Origin: Mycteria americana
Taxonomy: Eukaryota; Chordata; Aves; Ciconiiformes; Ciconiidae
Reading direction: 5' to 3'
Length of the DNA stretch: 64,000 nt
Assembly (NCBI RefSeq): GCF_035582795.1
Contig: NC_134383.1
Location: forward strand, 1,557,501 to 1,621,500
This document shows, piece by piece, positions 53,101-64,000 of this stretch. The notes beneath the pieces are model-generated. The model was not told the DNA's origin. It worked only from the letters and a program-made list of their open reading frames with translations, and made no database searches. Position 1 is the first letter of the stretch. Every line of letters starts with the position of its first letter. A program made the position numbers and the translations under genes.

Positions 53101-54730
53101 CTCATTTACACTGGGGGAAATGCAGGAGGCCATGGGGAGAAGCTGAGGGGTCTGTCTGGAAGTTCCAGAAAGTTGGTGGAGGGATCCCAGGCAGCTGCAT
53201 CACCTATCAGGGCACCTGCCATCAAAGAGTGACCCTATTTTTCTGAACAGTCAATGAAATGAGGTGCTAGATGCTGCTGTATTCTCATTCCCAACCACAG
53301 AAGGAGCAAATTCCTTCCATGGTCCAGGTGGTCCATCTTACATCTGCCAAATAGTAAATTAATTGCCGCTCAGCAGGGAAACCGGACTCCTGAGTATTGC
53401 AACCAAGTCAAATTGTGTGAGCCAACCTCTGTGTGTCTCAGCTGCTCTTTCTCAGCCTCAGGTAGAAATCACAGGTTTTACTGTAAAAATAAATGTGAAA
53501 ATTGCCATGTACATTTCCTGCATTAATTTTCATTGTTATGAAAATTAATAGCCATGTTTTGCACAGTGAGTGCTAAATAATAAAGCATGGTCAGTCACTA
53601 AGAGGTCTTTTCACCCTCTGTGCTCGCTGTTTACACTGTAGAGTTCACACGGATTCTCATCTCTCACTAAACGTGTCTGGAGAAGGAAAGACTATTGATG
53701 TTCCCATTAGAAAGGACTATTAGGTCCATACAGGTATAGAAATAGAGGTTGGACTGAGTTGTAGCGTCTGAGGGGTCAGGAGGATTTGGCTTGACTAGAG
53801 GCCCATCTTTGCATGAAATGCAATGTGCTGCCGCTGGTTCCTTCTCTTTTCCTATGTTACGTTACAGAGCAGCGGCAGGCAATGCATTCAGTGAAGAAAG
53901 GTCTGTCTGGCACAGCTGCTGTCTTCCGCTATTCAAAGATGGATAGAATACCAGATCGCATCTTCAGAGCATCATTGCATCAAAGAGTTTTTAGCCTCTC
54001 ATTTTAGGGCAAATCATGGCATTTCTCACATGTGAATGTAGCCTGCAGTAGCTGGTTGATACCAGCTCTCCCTCACCAGTTATTAAGGGGTTCTTAAGTT
54101 TCATTTGTAAAATAGCTCTATTGATCACAGCAGATAGTTACTTGTTAATAATGGCATTCCTGATAAATTGCTCCTACCATGAAATTTTCTGCAGTGGCTT
54201 TGTCACTTGCCTATTGGTGAGGTTTACATTTGATAAATTGCTGCTTCATGTTTGAAAGCTTAACAGGTTTGCTGTGGGGCCTTTTTTTTTTCTTTTTAAA
54301 GGATGGTGGAAGAAGAAGAAAACAAGAGTGAGTTTGGAGTGATATTTTCACACAAACCATGATCATAGATATTAAATCAGAATGCAACTGTAACCGCAGG
54401 GACATGTGTTTTCTCCCACCAGCTCTTGGCACTCTGTGCCCTCAGCCCTTTGCTCTTTGAGACTCACCAGAACTCAGGGGGTTGCAATGGTGTGGGACTA
54501 TGTACCTGCACCCTCCCCTGTGCTGCCAGCCTTCCTGCCAGGCTCTTTCCTTAAAAGTGTCACCCTGTCCCTTGTTCCGGGCGTCCTCCCACTCCTCTGT
54601 ATACATGGGATGCTCTTTTGGGTACATTGCACTGAGAGACTGCAAGACACAAGGTGGCAAGAGAGAGAGACTGAGATGTATGCAATGGTAAATAAATAAG
54701 GACATGATTACTACAGTGCTAGTTTTTCAC
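50200..54730. other. Intergenic, no gene recognised
   Basis: GC-richer at 51.3-51.9 kb with short unrelated frames on both strands; AT-rich at 52.2-52.5 kb. No domain, no linked splice sites, no recognised mobile element. Confidence 0.5.
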
Positions 54731-54734
54731 TGTG

Positions 54735-54771
54735 TAATAATAATAATAATAATAATAATTAATAATAATAA
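54735..54771. repeat. (AAT)n microsatellite
   Basis: About twelve AAT/TAA units with one interruption (AATTAATAATAATAA). It is followed by an AT-rich stretch (54790-54895) with several ATTA cores that may be a regulatory element. Confidence 0.9.
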
Positions 54772-55252
54772 CACAATGTTGCCAAATACCAGGGGGATTA
54801 AACATCAAATTAATATTTAGCATGGTTAGGATTAAGCAGAAATAACAGCTTTATGATTACAGTCTGAAACTGCTGCTAATAATGACTAATTATGCTCCCG
54901 CAGAGGAAGAATTAGAAGTACTTAAGGACAAATAACCTTCCAAAATTTGTTAGCAGTGTAAAGCAGAGAAGTACTGAGAAGACCAATAAATTGTCTGCTG
55001 TAATGGGGCTGCATGTTTTGTGGACAGAGAAGTAAGCTGAGGGAGGATGTGATAGTGGTTGCCAATAGATGAAACAACAGTTGCTTGTCTCTGTGCCCAC
55101 AGCTACCAAAGCTTCAGGGAAAAGTTAAACATTTGAGCAAAAAGGAAAAAAAAATTCCTTCTCAAGTTCCTGCTGTGCAAAGGAACAAGGCAGACTCTTC
55201 TCTCTGCATGGGACTTTTATCCCTTGTATGCAGAGACCTTGTTTATTTGAAA

Positions 55253-55850
55253 TTATTTTAACTGTAACTTGGCAAAGTCTTGCCTTTCTGCCAGTTTCTG
55301 GCTCATTAGGTTTGTCTTTATGAAGTTTACCACCTCCTCTGGGCTCCTCTCAACGGTCTGTTTTTCTATGTGTTTATTTTCTCCAAAACTGCTATCACTT
55401 GGCAACACACAACAAGGCAGAGGCAGCAAATTTGTTCTGTTGTGTAAAGCTGGAAGTGAAAGAGCAGCAATCCTGGGGGGAATCCCCGCCGTTGCTTGCT
55501 GCAAGGTTAGAGACGTGGAGCAACTCTCAGCTCCTGCGAAACACCAAGGGCGTTCGCAATGTTCTCCAGAGGGGCACCTTCTCTGCCACCTGGCAGCTCA
55601 CCCAAGGCTTGTCAAGGGTGCCGGTAAACCTGACAGGTGAGGGACCTTCAGGGAAGAATGTAACCCCTTGGGGACAAGGACTACCTTTTACGTTACCTGG
55701 GTACTGTGACCAGCAGCACAGCGCGGCCAGGACAGCAATGCCATAGCACAGCCAAATAAATGAAAAAGAATTGTCCACCGTCCTTCCATGCTGAGCCCGT
55801 CTTCTCTGTGTCCAAAGAAAAGTTTTTAACAGGAAGGACCACTGTTTCAT
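55253..55850 (-). CDS. Unrecognised two-exon candidate gene for a small single-pass membrane protein
   Basis: Exon A 55850-55697 starts at an ATG five bases after a good acceptor (TTTACCATTTCCAG). It encodes 51 residues: a basic segment (TQRRRAQHGR) and one hydrophobic span of about 19 residues (FSFIWLCYGIAVLAALCCW), ending in phase 1 at CCAG|GTAACG. Exon B 55449-55253 follows a strong pyrimidine-tract acceptor (CTCTTTCACTTCCAG) in the matching phase. It adds an N-R-T sequon and a charged, probably helical tail (EKQTVERSPEEVVNFIKTNL), stopping at TAA. The joined product is 116 aa. AATAAA (minus strand) lies at 55247-55242, right after the stop. An upstream 5' exon is expected but not found. 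I know no family match. Splice sites and phase agree, but it could still be chance. Confidence 0.3.
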
Positions 55851-56667
55851 CAGAGCTGGAAATGGTAAAGGGACACGATTATGGGCTGGGAACAGTTGCA
55901 CGCAAAGAAAAAGAGATCTAGTGGAGAAGCTCCTGTGACAGGAGGTAGGAGAGACCGACTCTCCTCCACACACTGCCTTAGACTTTTTGTATGACAGAAA
56001 AACATTGTTTATTCCTGCTTATTGCTGTACTCATGTGCATCCCTTCTTGGCTCATCTCTTCCCTGTCTTTCAGGCTGTCTCAAAACGTATATGTTGGCAG
56101 GATCTGCCAAAACAGGGCTCTTGTTCGACAAGACCTTCTTAGGCTGCCATTATGCAATTATGCACCTCCACCTTACTATCTGGTTACTGCTTCCATATGA
56201 CCCGTAGCAGCTAGATCCATTCAACAAGATAGGAAGCCTGAAATTCTATTAGTCAGAGACAAATACATTGTCAGATTCACACAGTAATCGCTGCACTTAC
56301 AGGAGCGTATTAATTCAGTTGCATATGCAAATATACCTGCTGAAAACACAATGAACCACTGCGTATGCAAATCCAATCAATAGGTACTCAGATTACTCAC
56401 ATAAAAGAAAATAAATGCGGGATCCTAACTGCAACATTTCTTTGTGTAAGTTTGAAATTCATGGTCTTGTTAATGCAGCAAATGTGACTTTCTCTAAGTG
56501 TCTGTACTAGAACGTGCAGTTCTCCCAAATGTGCACTCAGCTAGTAGAACACAGCAGTATGAAGTGCATTCATGTAATTATGGCACCTAAACACATTTAC
56601 TAAAGCAAAATCAAATAAATTTGTGATGCGTGTATGCCACATCCTCTCCACCTCCCCTGCCACATAA

Positions 56668-57384
56668 CTACCATTTACAAAGTTTCTTGCTATGCACGCT
56701 GGGCAAAGTTGAGCTCAAGCACCTCACAAACCCCAGGTAACTCCTCCTGAAAAGGAGGAGTGTGCTGCACTCCTGGGTTTCAGCGCATGCAACTGGGATT
56801 GCCTGCATATTGGCAGAGATGCTGTTCCCTGAATCGGGATGGTGAGAGGTGGCCCTCCTGCAGAATGGTGTGCTCCACTGGGTGGCCTTGCCCCTGAGCT
56901 TCCGTCTCCTGGGGGTGGAACTGGGCTGGGGAGATGCAGTCTCATGAATCTCTGCTTTAAATGCCTGGGCTGGAACAAACACATAGGCAAGCCTGCCGCT
57001 TTGGAACACGGGCAAGCAGCTGTTTGACCGAGTCAATGTCTGTTCATGGTCCGAGAGACCTTCCAGGTACTCAGGCTGCCACGGCCAGTGTTTGCAGAAT
57101 CTACCCACTTCAGTTGTCTGTTTCAGACAGCCCAATTCTTCCTCAAATATAAGGTAAAGGGTGTGCAGGGTGGGAGATATGAGTAGGCTTTCATAAACAC
57201 CATGGATTCGTTTGGTAGCAGTAGGGAGGTGATGTCTGCAAAATACAGCATTTGTACCCAGCAGTTGCCCTCCAAGAGCTGGTTTTATTTGCTCAGAAGC
57301 TGACAAGGGGAGAGGAACACGGGGCAGGAGCACAGCTGAGCGTGTCCCAGGTGTCCTTCGCGGGCTACTGGGCGCTGCAGACAT
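56668..57384 (-). other. Long unrecognised open frame (238 codons)
   Basis: The longest frame in the right half that is not explained by repeats. It begins at an ATG and runs to a stop at 56668. It shows no signal peptide, membrane span, repeat or motif I recognise and has mixed composition. By a rough estimate, one such frame in 64 kb is uncommon but possible by chance. A neighbouring minus-strand frame (57638-57402) is also open for 78 codons. Recorded as unexplained, not as a gene. Confidence 0.2.
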
Positions 57385-57639
57385 CAGGAGGTGTGTAGAC
57401 CCTAACCACAGCCGATCACATTGACGCGAGGTTTGCCTTGAAATGTCAGATGCCCGGGTCCATTTTTACAAACAGCTTTGCACGTCTTTGCATTTGCCTC
57501 AGGAGAAAGCACAAACCAAAGGCGTTTCTGTTGAGGCCAGAGCAAGGATTTAAAAAGCTCTGTGCACAGGGTGTCAGCTGCAGGTAAGAGTACCGTCCTT
57601 CCAGACTTGCCAGCCAGCCGCTGGACCAAGCTGATCACC

Positions 57640-60115
57640 CGGTTTGGCTCTCCTGTGCAGAAGGGTGGCTGAGTATGGGCCCAAACTTCATTCCCTGGAC
57701 CTAAGAGGAATCTACTGTCTGAGGAGCAGCCAAATTCCTGGTGCTGTTGGATTCTGTAAGCACAGACATGGTAGCTCTCACTGTCCCAAAAAAGACATCC
57801 CAGGCTGGGGAGTTAATCTCCCATGACTACCCCCTGTGACCAGACTCAGCTGCCAAATACTGACGCTAGCTGCAATTCCGCTTTGCCTCACGCTCGGCAT
57901 TCTGTCAGGGCTGTAACAAGCACTGGACCATTTCATACATTTCCAGACAATCTTTCAAGCAGAATGCTCTGAGGAACTTTGCAATATATTTACCTTCTGT
58001 CACTCTGTATCACCCCTCCCTTTTTTGTTTCACAGCCAGACTGGTAGCTGAGGCTTGGCTGCGGTGTGAGGAAAACACGATACCCAACTTCTTTTTGGCC
58101 CAGATATACGATGGGTACATCACATCCCATTTCGCTCGGTATCTGCAACTCAGTTCACCGTTGCCTTGAACCACGTGTCTCTGAGTGAGGGGGGAAGTAG
58201 AACACTTTGGTCTTTCGCTCTTTTTTGCAGATGTTAATTTTCCTGATGTCTGTGGATAAATGGGGGATTCTGACCTTACGCACACACAAAAGTGAAACTG
58301 AGGCAGAGAGAGATTTGTAAGAGTGCTGACTCTAAGATGTTCCCTGAAAGTGAGTGTGTTAATGGTCCTCTGTGACCCCAGTGAGGGTTGGATGGCACTT
58401 ACGGATCAGGGCCCAGAGGTTCAGTCTGGCAGGTAGGCAGTTCAGCCGATGTGTTTCCAGGCCACTGGATTTGACATTCCTCCTTTTTATTGCTGCTTCT
58501 TCCTTCATTTCCCCTTAGCTGGGAAGAATTTCAGATAAACACTGCTTGACATTTTAAAGTATGAAGTTTTTTGTTCCCTGTAATTACTCCAAATCTCCAA
58601 GAAAGCCTTAGGCAGCTCTCAGCCTGGATTTCTCTTGCCAGCTGGAGTCCCTGCCTTTTCGTCAGGGATGGAGGCTGTATGTGCACGTTGCCTCCCCCCA
58701 GGATTTGAATTCAAGAAAGGATCGCAACGCTCTTCCAGTGAAGTACCCACTGCTGATGGGGAAGATAAGAAAATGGATGAAAGAGGAGGCAGGAGGGAGT
58801 TCCCGGGGGGAAAATGGTACCAGATAGGGTGTCTTGCTGGCCAGATTTAAACAAATCTTTGGGAAATCTTTTTCCTGGGATGCATGACCAGTTCATGCAC
58901 TCCACAGTGCAGAAGGGCAGAAAGGTACAGAGAGCTGCAGTAGCTGGTATTTTAAAAGAATCATATAAGGGATGGCTGATATTATGGGGATACGGTGCAT
59001 GTATGTTTGCAGACATCAGACTGAGCTAACCAAGGCTGGCCTGTGCTCCCTCCTGGGCCCAAAATAAATGTTTAGCACTAACTGGAGTGGATACACAGGC
59101 CAGCACGGCCAGAAGATTCTGGGCAATGCAAAGAAGATGAAAGTAGTTAATTTAATGGAAGTGTCTTTTAAGAGTGCCAGCCCCAGGCATGAGACACAGC
59201 TCAGGAGACTGAGTGCGGTAGGAAGTTTGTCAAAAGCTAGCAACATGCTAGTGACTAATTGATTCAGTTGCAGGATTAAGAATGAAGGGGAAGCTGATGG
59301 TAACTCCTCACTGCATCTTCTCATTACCCCTCCATCTGTCTCTGAGCAAACACCAATAAGATATTTTGTGTGATGTATCAGGCTCTAAAATTAAGATCAG
59401 AACAATGAAAACCAGAAAGCAATCAACGTAAACTTGCTAACAGAGAGAGTGAGTGGCCTGTGGCAAAATGGGGAAGGGGAAATTTAAGGGCTTCTGGTAT
59501 TCACATTGCACTGAGTAAAGCCCCAGTTTTTGAAAACCACGCACTGCATGCAGTAGTGATGTTTATGGCTTTGCTATGCTGGGCATCGATTAGGCCAATA
59601 CTCGTTGAAAGCACTCATAGAACAGTATTAAGCTGCAAAAAGAAATTTTGATCTGCAACAGTCTGGAAGGGTAAGAGCTGGATAGTACCGTGGTACCAAG
59701 GCAACAAGAAAAGCTTGACGTTAGGCTGTCAAGACTGAGGAGAAGGAAAATCTGTTTCCTTATTTGCTGGTCACCCACAGGTTTGGGATTGTCTAGCTTT
59801 CCTCTAAGACTTTGTGCAAGTACATTTCATTTTATCGATTGCTTGCTAGCTTTAATTTACTTACTGTACCCAAGACAGTCTGGTCAATGAGTTCGGCTCC
59901 TTTGGCTCCAGCTGGCTGCTGCCCGTTGGAGAACTGGACCCTTCAGACCTGTTCCTATCTCCCAACCCTCCTGCCAGAGACATTCCTGAGCCCCTGAACC
60001 ATCCCACTTTTATTGAGCTTCTTTTTCTCATCTTTGTCCTGTCTCGGGTAAGTGATGGAAAATGAGTTGTGCAGCGTGCATGTAGAGGGCTATAACTGAC
60101 GGTCTCTGCCTGCAA
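57640..60115. other. Intergenic, no gene recognised
   Basis: Short frames on both strands without domains. No repeats or RNA genes recognised. Confidence 0.5.
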
Positions 60116-60117
60116 GA

Positions 60118-60295
60118 CTATTTACTACAACATCATAATTAACCTGACATGCAACCAGACTGTGGCAGCTGGGAGCTGTGATTCATGGCCGACATGAGGC
60201 CTCCAGTAGCACATAAGCAGGGACTCATGCCTCTTCCGCTTAGCTAATCAAATGAAAATAGAAGAAATTAAGTCTTCAATTAATCTTCCCCTCCC
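60118..60295. promoter_or_regulatory. Possible conserved non-coding element
   Basis: Contains CATAATTAACCTGACATGC, GCTTAGCTAATCAAATGAAA and TTCAATTAATC, plus a CAGCTG E-box (60167), within 180 bp bounded by a C-run at 60290. The composition resembles neural enhancers. Inference only. Confidence 0.3.
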
Positions 60296-60299
60296 CCCT

Positions 60300-62845
60300 G
60301 AGGCTTGCCTGTGGTGCTGAACAGATCCACATCAATTTGCCAGGAGCCAACAGGGAGAGGGAAGCAGGCCGGGAAGAAGCAGCTCAGATATTTTGCCAAA
60401 ATATCAACAATAAGCCAGAGAGAAAAGTCCAGGTTGTGGTTTAGGCTGTGACTGAAAAGTTAATTTTCAGGTGCTCACTGTAATGTTACTAGCTATTGGA
60501 AGCTATTTCATGAGAATAAAGTTCAGCAAAATCTCTAGCGCGTTCACAAATGTAAAGATGCGACCTCAAAATTAAATGCTTGTCTTACAGCTTGGCCAGA
60601 CCAAGCCCAGCACAAGACCAGGTGGGGAGAAAGGAAGATCAGTGGTGCCCGAGAGGGCTCTGAGGGCCACCGTGCTGCCCGAGAGAGGGGCTGCCCAGTA
60701 CAGTCAGAGAGAATCTCCTGGCCACAAGTTGGCAAAAAGGCTACTGCCAGTGTAGATGTGTGTAAAAATGGTGCTCTACCACCCTCATCTAAAATCATAC
60801 AAGTGTGAAGTATATCTCCTTTACCTCTAGATGGCTTCACAGTTCAGGGCACTAAACTGGATTTAGTCAGGGACAGAATAATAGGTTTATTCTCAGAAAA
60901 ACAATCAGAGGACTGTTCGTTTGCTTTGCTGGTTGGCCGCCAAAGGCAATGAAAAAGTAGTTATAGGAAATATGGAATTAGCTTCCATGAAGTTACATAA
61001 CTATAGATGGATTGACCAGGCATAATTTTCCATATGGGTGAAATGGTGCTGCCAGGTTCCATAGGGAATTAGGTGAGTGGAATTAATCTCAGTGAACAAG
61101 AGTCATACTATCTCCCCATCCAGATTCGATCACTTTGATCTTTGTCAAGGAGGAGGATGATTTTTACTAAAAATGGTGCATAGCTAAAGCCCTTTTTCTC
61201 ATTTACTGGAGGTGTATCCAGCCAGGCCCTGTATGAAAGCAACTCCCTGATCTCTGGAAAGTGCCCTGCTTGCCTGGAAGTTTGCTTTTGATATCTGTAC
61301 TGGTTTTGGCTGGGATAGCCAAAAAACCATGAATGCTCTTTTCTTTCCCTACGCCTGGATTACCCATCAAAAATGAAAGGAATGTTTTCAAACTAAAAAA
61401 TAAAACTACTTAGTTAAACATCCCTCTACAAGCCTGAAAGATAAGATCCGGCATCTGAATGACTGCTGTTCCACTCCTTTGTAGATTTAAAGATTCTTTT
61501 GTTTAATCATGCAAGACAGTGCCTGACCAGCATGTTGATAAGAGGCGAGTGCTTGTACAAGGCTTCCCCACGCAGCACCTGCTCAGGAGAGCTCCTAACT
61601 TTCTGCCTGTAAAGCACAGCCCCAATGTAAGTGACAGGACTGCTCAGTGTCGAGCTTCATCTGTCCTTCCCATTCTGCCAGTTTATGTAACAATTCATTT
61701 CTAATTTGATTTTCAAAATAAAAGAACAAGGTAAGGACATCGCCATTTGTTAATGAGCCATATCACAGAGATCACCCTCCTTTCATTTTTGCTGCACTCA
61801 GCAGTGCTGAACTTCACCCAGACAGATAATTTTAATTTATGTTTTTTATGTTCTGATTTTTCTTTTCAGTACCTGCCATGCCAAGCAAGTGGAAGGACAG
61901 TCCTTACACTTTTGAGTTGGAAATGAAAAGAAACCTCCATGAACATCTCGGCTGTGGTGTGGGAAAGAAAAGGCTGAAATCTACAGCAGCACCTGGCAGA
62001 AATGCACCAAAGTAGCTGGAAGATTGCGCTCAACTATATTTCAGCTGGTCTGAGAAAAAGGCCTGTTTTGAACAAGACACGTGGCAAGAGAGAGATTTCC
62101 ACTGCTGTATCTGGTGTTAACACCTGGATATTAGGCTGGATCAGCAAAGGGATATTCAATTAGAAATGCACTGGAGCAGTGGAGCAGTTACTGCATTTGC
62201 TTGAGTGCCCTCACAGCAGACACATTAGCCAGGCTACTGGCACCAGGTGGCATCTCAGAGAGAAAGCACATACTTGCACGGAAAAACGAGATATTAAACG
62301 CATGATGGTTAAAAGCTACCTATGAGCACCAGTAATCCCAGGGTGTATGTGTTTCTGCTAATCCGGTGAAATACTGACCAGACCAGAGGGATTTAAATGT
62401 TTAATAAACACATCGAAAACACACCCATCTCTTGCTATCAGACTGAAAACCTGCTGAGCCCTAAGGCAGCACGAACCTCTTCTTGCACTAACAATGCAGA
62501 CGATGTTCTGAAGGGCCCTATTTCTCTCGCTTTTCCAGTAATCAGTCTTTGACAAGGTCTCCCCCCGAGTTATCACAGTTTCCTGTCATCTCCAAACCTT
62601 CCCCTTATGGTAAATCAAGAATGACTCAATCTCTCCCTTGCTCCCAGGGTCTATAAGTTCCCCCTCATGTTACCGACACACAACTCAAGCCCACAGGCCT
62701 GGGGTTTAATATGATTCAGACAGGTTTGGAGTTGGGCTGGGCGAGGTGATGATGACATAGCGTCATGCAGGTCCTAGCAGAACGGCTTCATGAAACCAGC
62801 CTTGTCTACATAGTGCAGGAAGTCCGAGTCTCTGGAGGAAGAAAT
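60300..62845. other. Intergenic, no gene recognised
   Basis: No convincing exon. A 22-bp patch at 61297-61318 (ACTGGTTTTGGCTGGGATAG) matches the terminus of the LTR family found at 16.1 kb but does not extend, so at most it is a tiny remnant. Confidence 0.5.
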
Positions 62846-62850
62846 AAGAG

Positions 62851-62889
62851 TGTGTGCGTGTGTGTGTGCACGCGTGCACACGTGTGTGA
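62851..62889. repeat. Perfect alternating purine-pyrimidine tract (Z-DNA prone)
   Basis: 39 bases alternate strictly between pyrimidine and purine (TG, CG, CA and CG steps, including GCACGCGTGCACACGTG). It is an imperfect palindrome as well as a dinucleotide repeat. A tract of this length with CG steps is a classic Z-DNA candidate. Confidence 0.85.
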
Positions 62890-63142
62890 CAGAGAGCAGA
62901 TGAATTATACTTTAACATGTGACAGGAAGGGCAATGCATGTGTGTGTAATGGGACTTAAAGACTGGAAACTTGAATATAAAACCTTAAGACACGGTAGCC
63001 TGGGATAGCGACTGGAGCAAGAGAGGCCAGCGAATCTGTATTTAAAGGTAGAGATATAACAAAATAGCTCATGGCCTGAGCAAGGGGATTAGCTAGATGG
63101 AAGATGATTCCTGAAAGATAACAACTCCCTTTAGGCTTGAGA

Positions 63143-63170
63143 CTTTTTGCACAAGGCTCTGTGCAAAAAG
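63143..63170. other. Perfect 11-bp inverted repeat
   Basis: CTTTTTGCACA (63143-63153) and TGTGCAAAAAG (63160-63170) with a 6-nt loop. There is no adjacent gene, and the loop and flanks do not look like a precursor microRNA (the stem is too short). Confidence 0.7.
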
Positions 63171-64000
63171 AGCTTCGGCCTTGGATGGAGGCAGCTCTTA
63201 GCAATTCTTTCCCTCCCAAAAGCCAGCATCCAAAAGCACCTGGGTGAAGAGTTCTCCTTTCTGCCTACACACACAGATGAACGTGGGCTGGCAATTAAAG
63301 TCCGGATTTTAAAATATAAATGAGTTTGCGTTTGATCGCTGTGTGTCAGTTGCAGAGCAAATCATGTATATGCATGACTCTGCCTCCAAACCATCCCAAT
63401 TCACATGAAGCACAGGCTGATCCTCTTCATTTGGATCCAGAGACACACATCCTGATTCCCGGTCAGCATCCTGATATTCCTTTGTTTGCATACCTTGAGA
63501 CAGCTAAAAATAACCGGTCTCAGTCCTGCACGTAACAAATCGTCTGAGAGCCGCAGAACTAGCAGAACGTGTTTTCATACATGTTACCTTCTTTGTGCCC
63601 CTTATTGCCAAAGCTCCCCTGGGTGCAGACTGTGAGATTGATGGGAAATCAAGCCCTAGACTGATTGGCTTCATACAAGAGGATTACAAGTATGCTTTTC
63701 ATCATGGTTTATATAGTTGGCTTCATTACTTTGCAGGCATCTTAGCACTTTTTTCATGTGTTTGTACCAAGACCTGAACATACCAATTAAGTTATTAAGT
63801 CATTTGCCACACTAAATCTCAAGAGGGTGGAGAGAGCCATGCCTTTCTCTGATATTTTTGCTCTGCTGCTCTTGCAAATGAAACCCCACCGTTGTGGGGG
63901 TGCACGCCTATACCTTAAATCAACGGTCAATGGCTACAAAGGATGAGGATACAAAATTGTCAGTAAGGAGCCTTGCAAAGCACATTCAAACCACAATTAA
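63171..64000. other. Intergenic, no gene recognised
   Basis: Short frames only. No exon, RNA gene or mobile element recognised up to the window edge. Confidence 0.5.

Noticed and set aside
53690..53810. Possible CR1 retroposon fragment (GAGGTTGGACTGAG)
   Set aside because: Similarity to the CR1 3' region is limited to about ten bases, and the diagnostic 3' terminal octamer repeats are absent.
61297..61318. Possible second copy of the 16.1-kb LTR
   Set aside because: Only about 20 bp match the LTR end and the similarity stops abruptly. No opposite end or target duplication was seen.
32000..64000. Search for DRD2 coding exons
   Set aside because: None of the hallmark receptor segments (membrane helices, DRY or NPxxY regions) appears in any frame. 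DRD2 coding sequence is not in the window.

Overview
The window is vertebrate nuclear DNA, almost certainly from a bird. Its genes are split into many short exons with GT-AG introns. It carries a single gamma/delta-type CD3 gene beside CD3E, a compact gene-dense left half typical of an avian microchromosome, and avian-type endogenous retroviral LTRs. The LTR at 16.1 kb looks like an ERVL-type LTR common in neoavian genomes, so a non-galliform bird is more likely than chicken. The species cannot be told from the sequence alone.

Layout. At 0.6-4.2 kb lies CD3E (+ strand), whose signal-peptide exon lies left of the window. At 8.7-11.7 kb lies CD3D, the avian CD3 gamma/delta gene (- strand), tail-to-tail with CD3E. 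ZW10 follows at 12.5-25.4 kb (+ strand, 16 coding exons, 782 aa), head-to-head with CD3D. The two start codons are 774 bp apart, across a GC-rich promoter holding an 18-bp minisatellite. TMPRSS5 lies at 27.4-32.0 kb (- strand), tail-to-tail with ZW10, and the two polyadenylation signals overlap at 27.2 kb. From 32 kb to the right end I find no gene that I can name. This stretch holds two further CpG-rich islands (38.8 and 49.9 kb), a solo LTR with a target-site duplication (41.2 kb), several AT-rich, homeodomain-site-rich blocks that look like conserved regulatory elements, simple repeats, and one unrecognised two-exon candidate gene at 55.3-55.9 kb (- strand).

Function. CD3E and CD3D are the signalling chains of the T-cell receptor complex. 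They pair through their Ig domains, CxxC stalks and acidic membrane residues, and signal through cytoplasmic ITAMs. ZW10 is an unrelated housekeeping protein of the RZZ kinetochore complex and of the NRZ Golgi-ER tether. TMPRSS5 (spinesin) is a membrane-anchored SRCR/serine protease. In mammals the next gene beyond TMPRSS5 is DRD2. No DRD2 coding exon is visible here, so the right half is probably the DRD2-side regulatory desert.

Limits. Exon boundaries were read by eye from splice consensus, phase agreement and remembered family sequence. Start exons of CD3E (missing) and TMPRSS5 (tentative) and all UTR ends are not proven.
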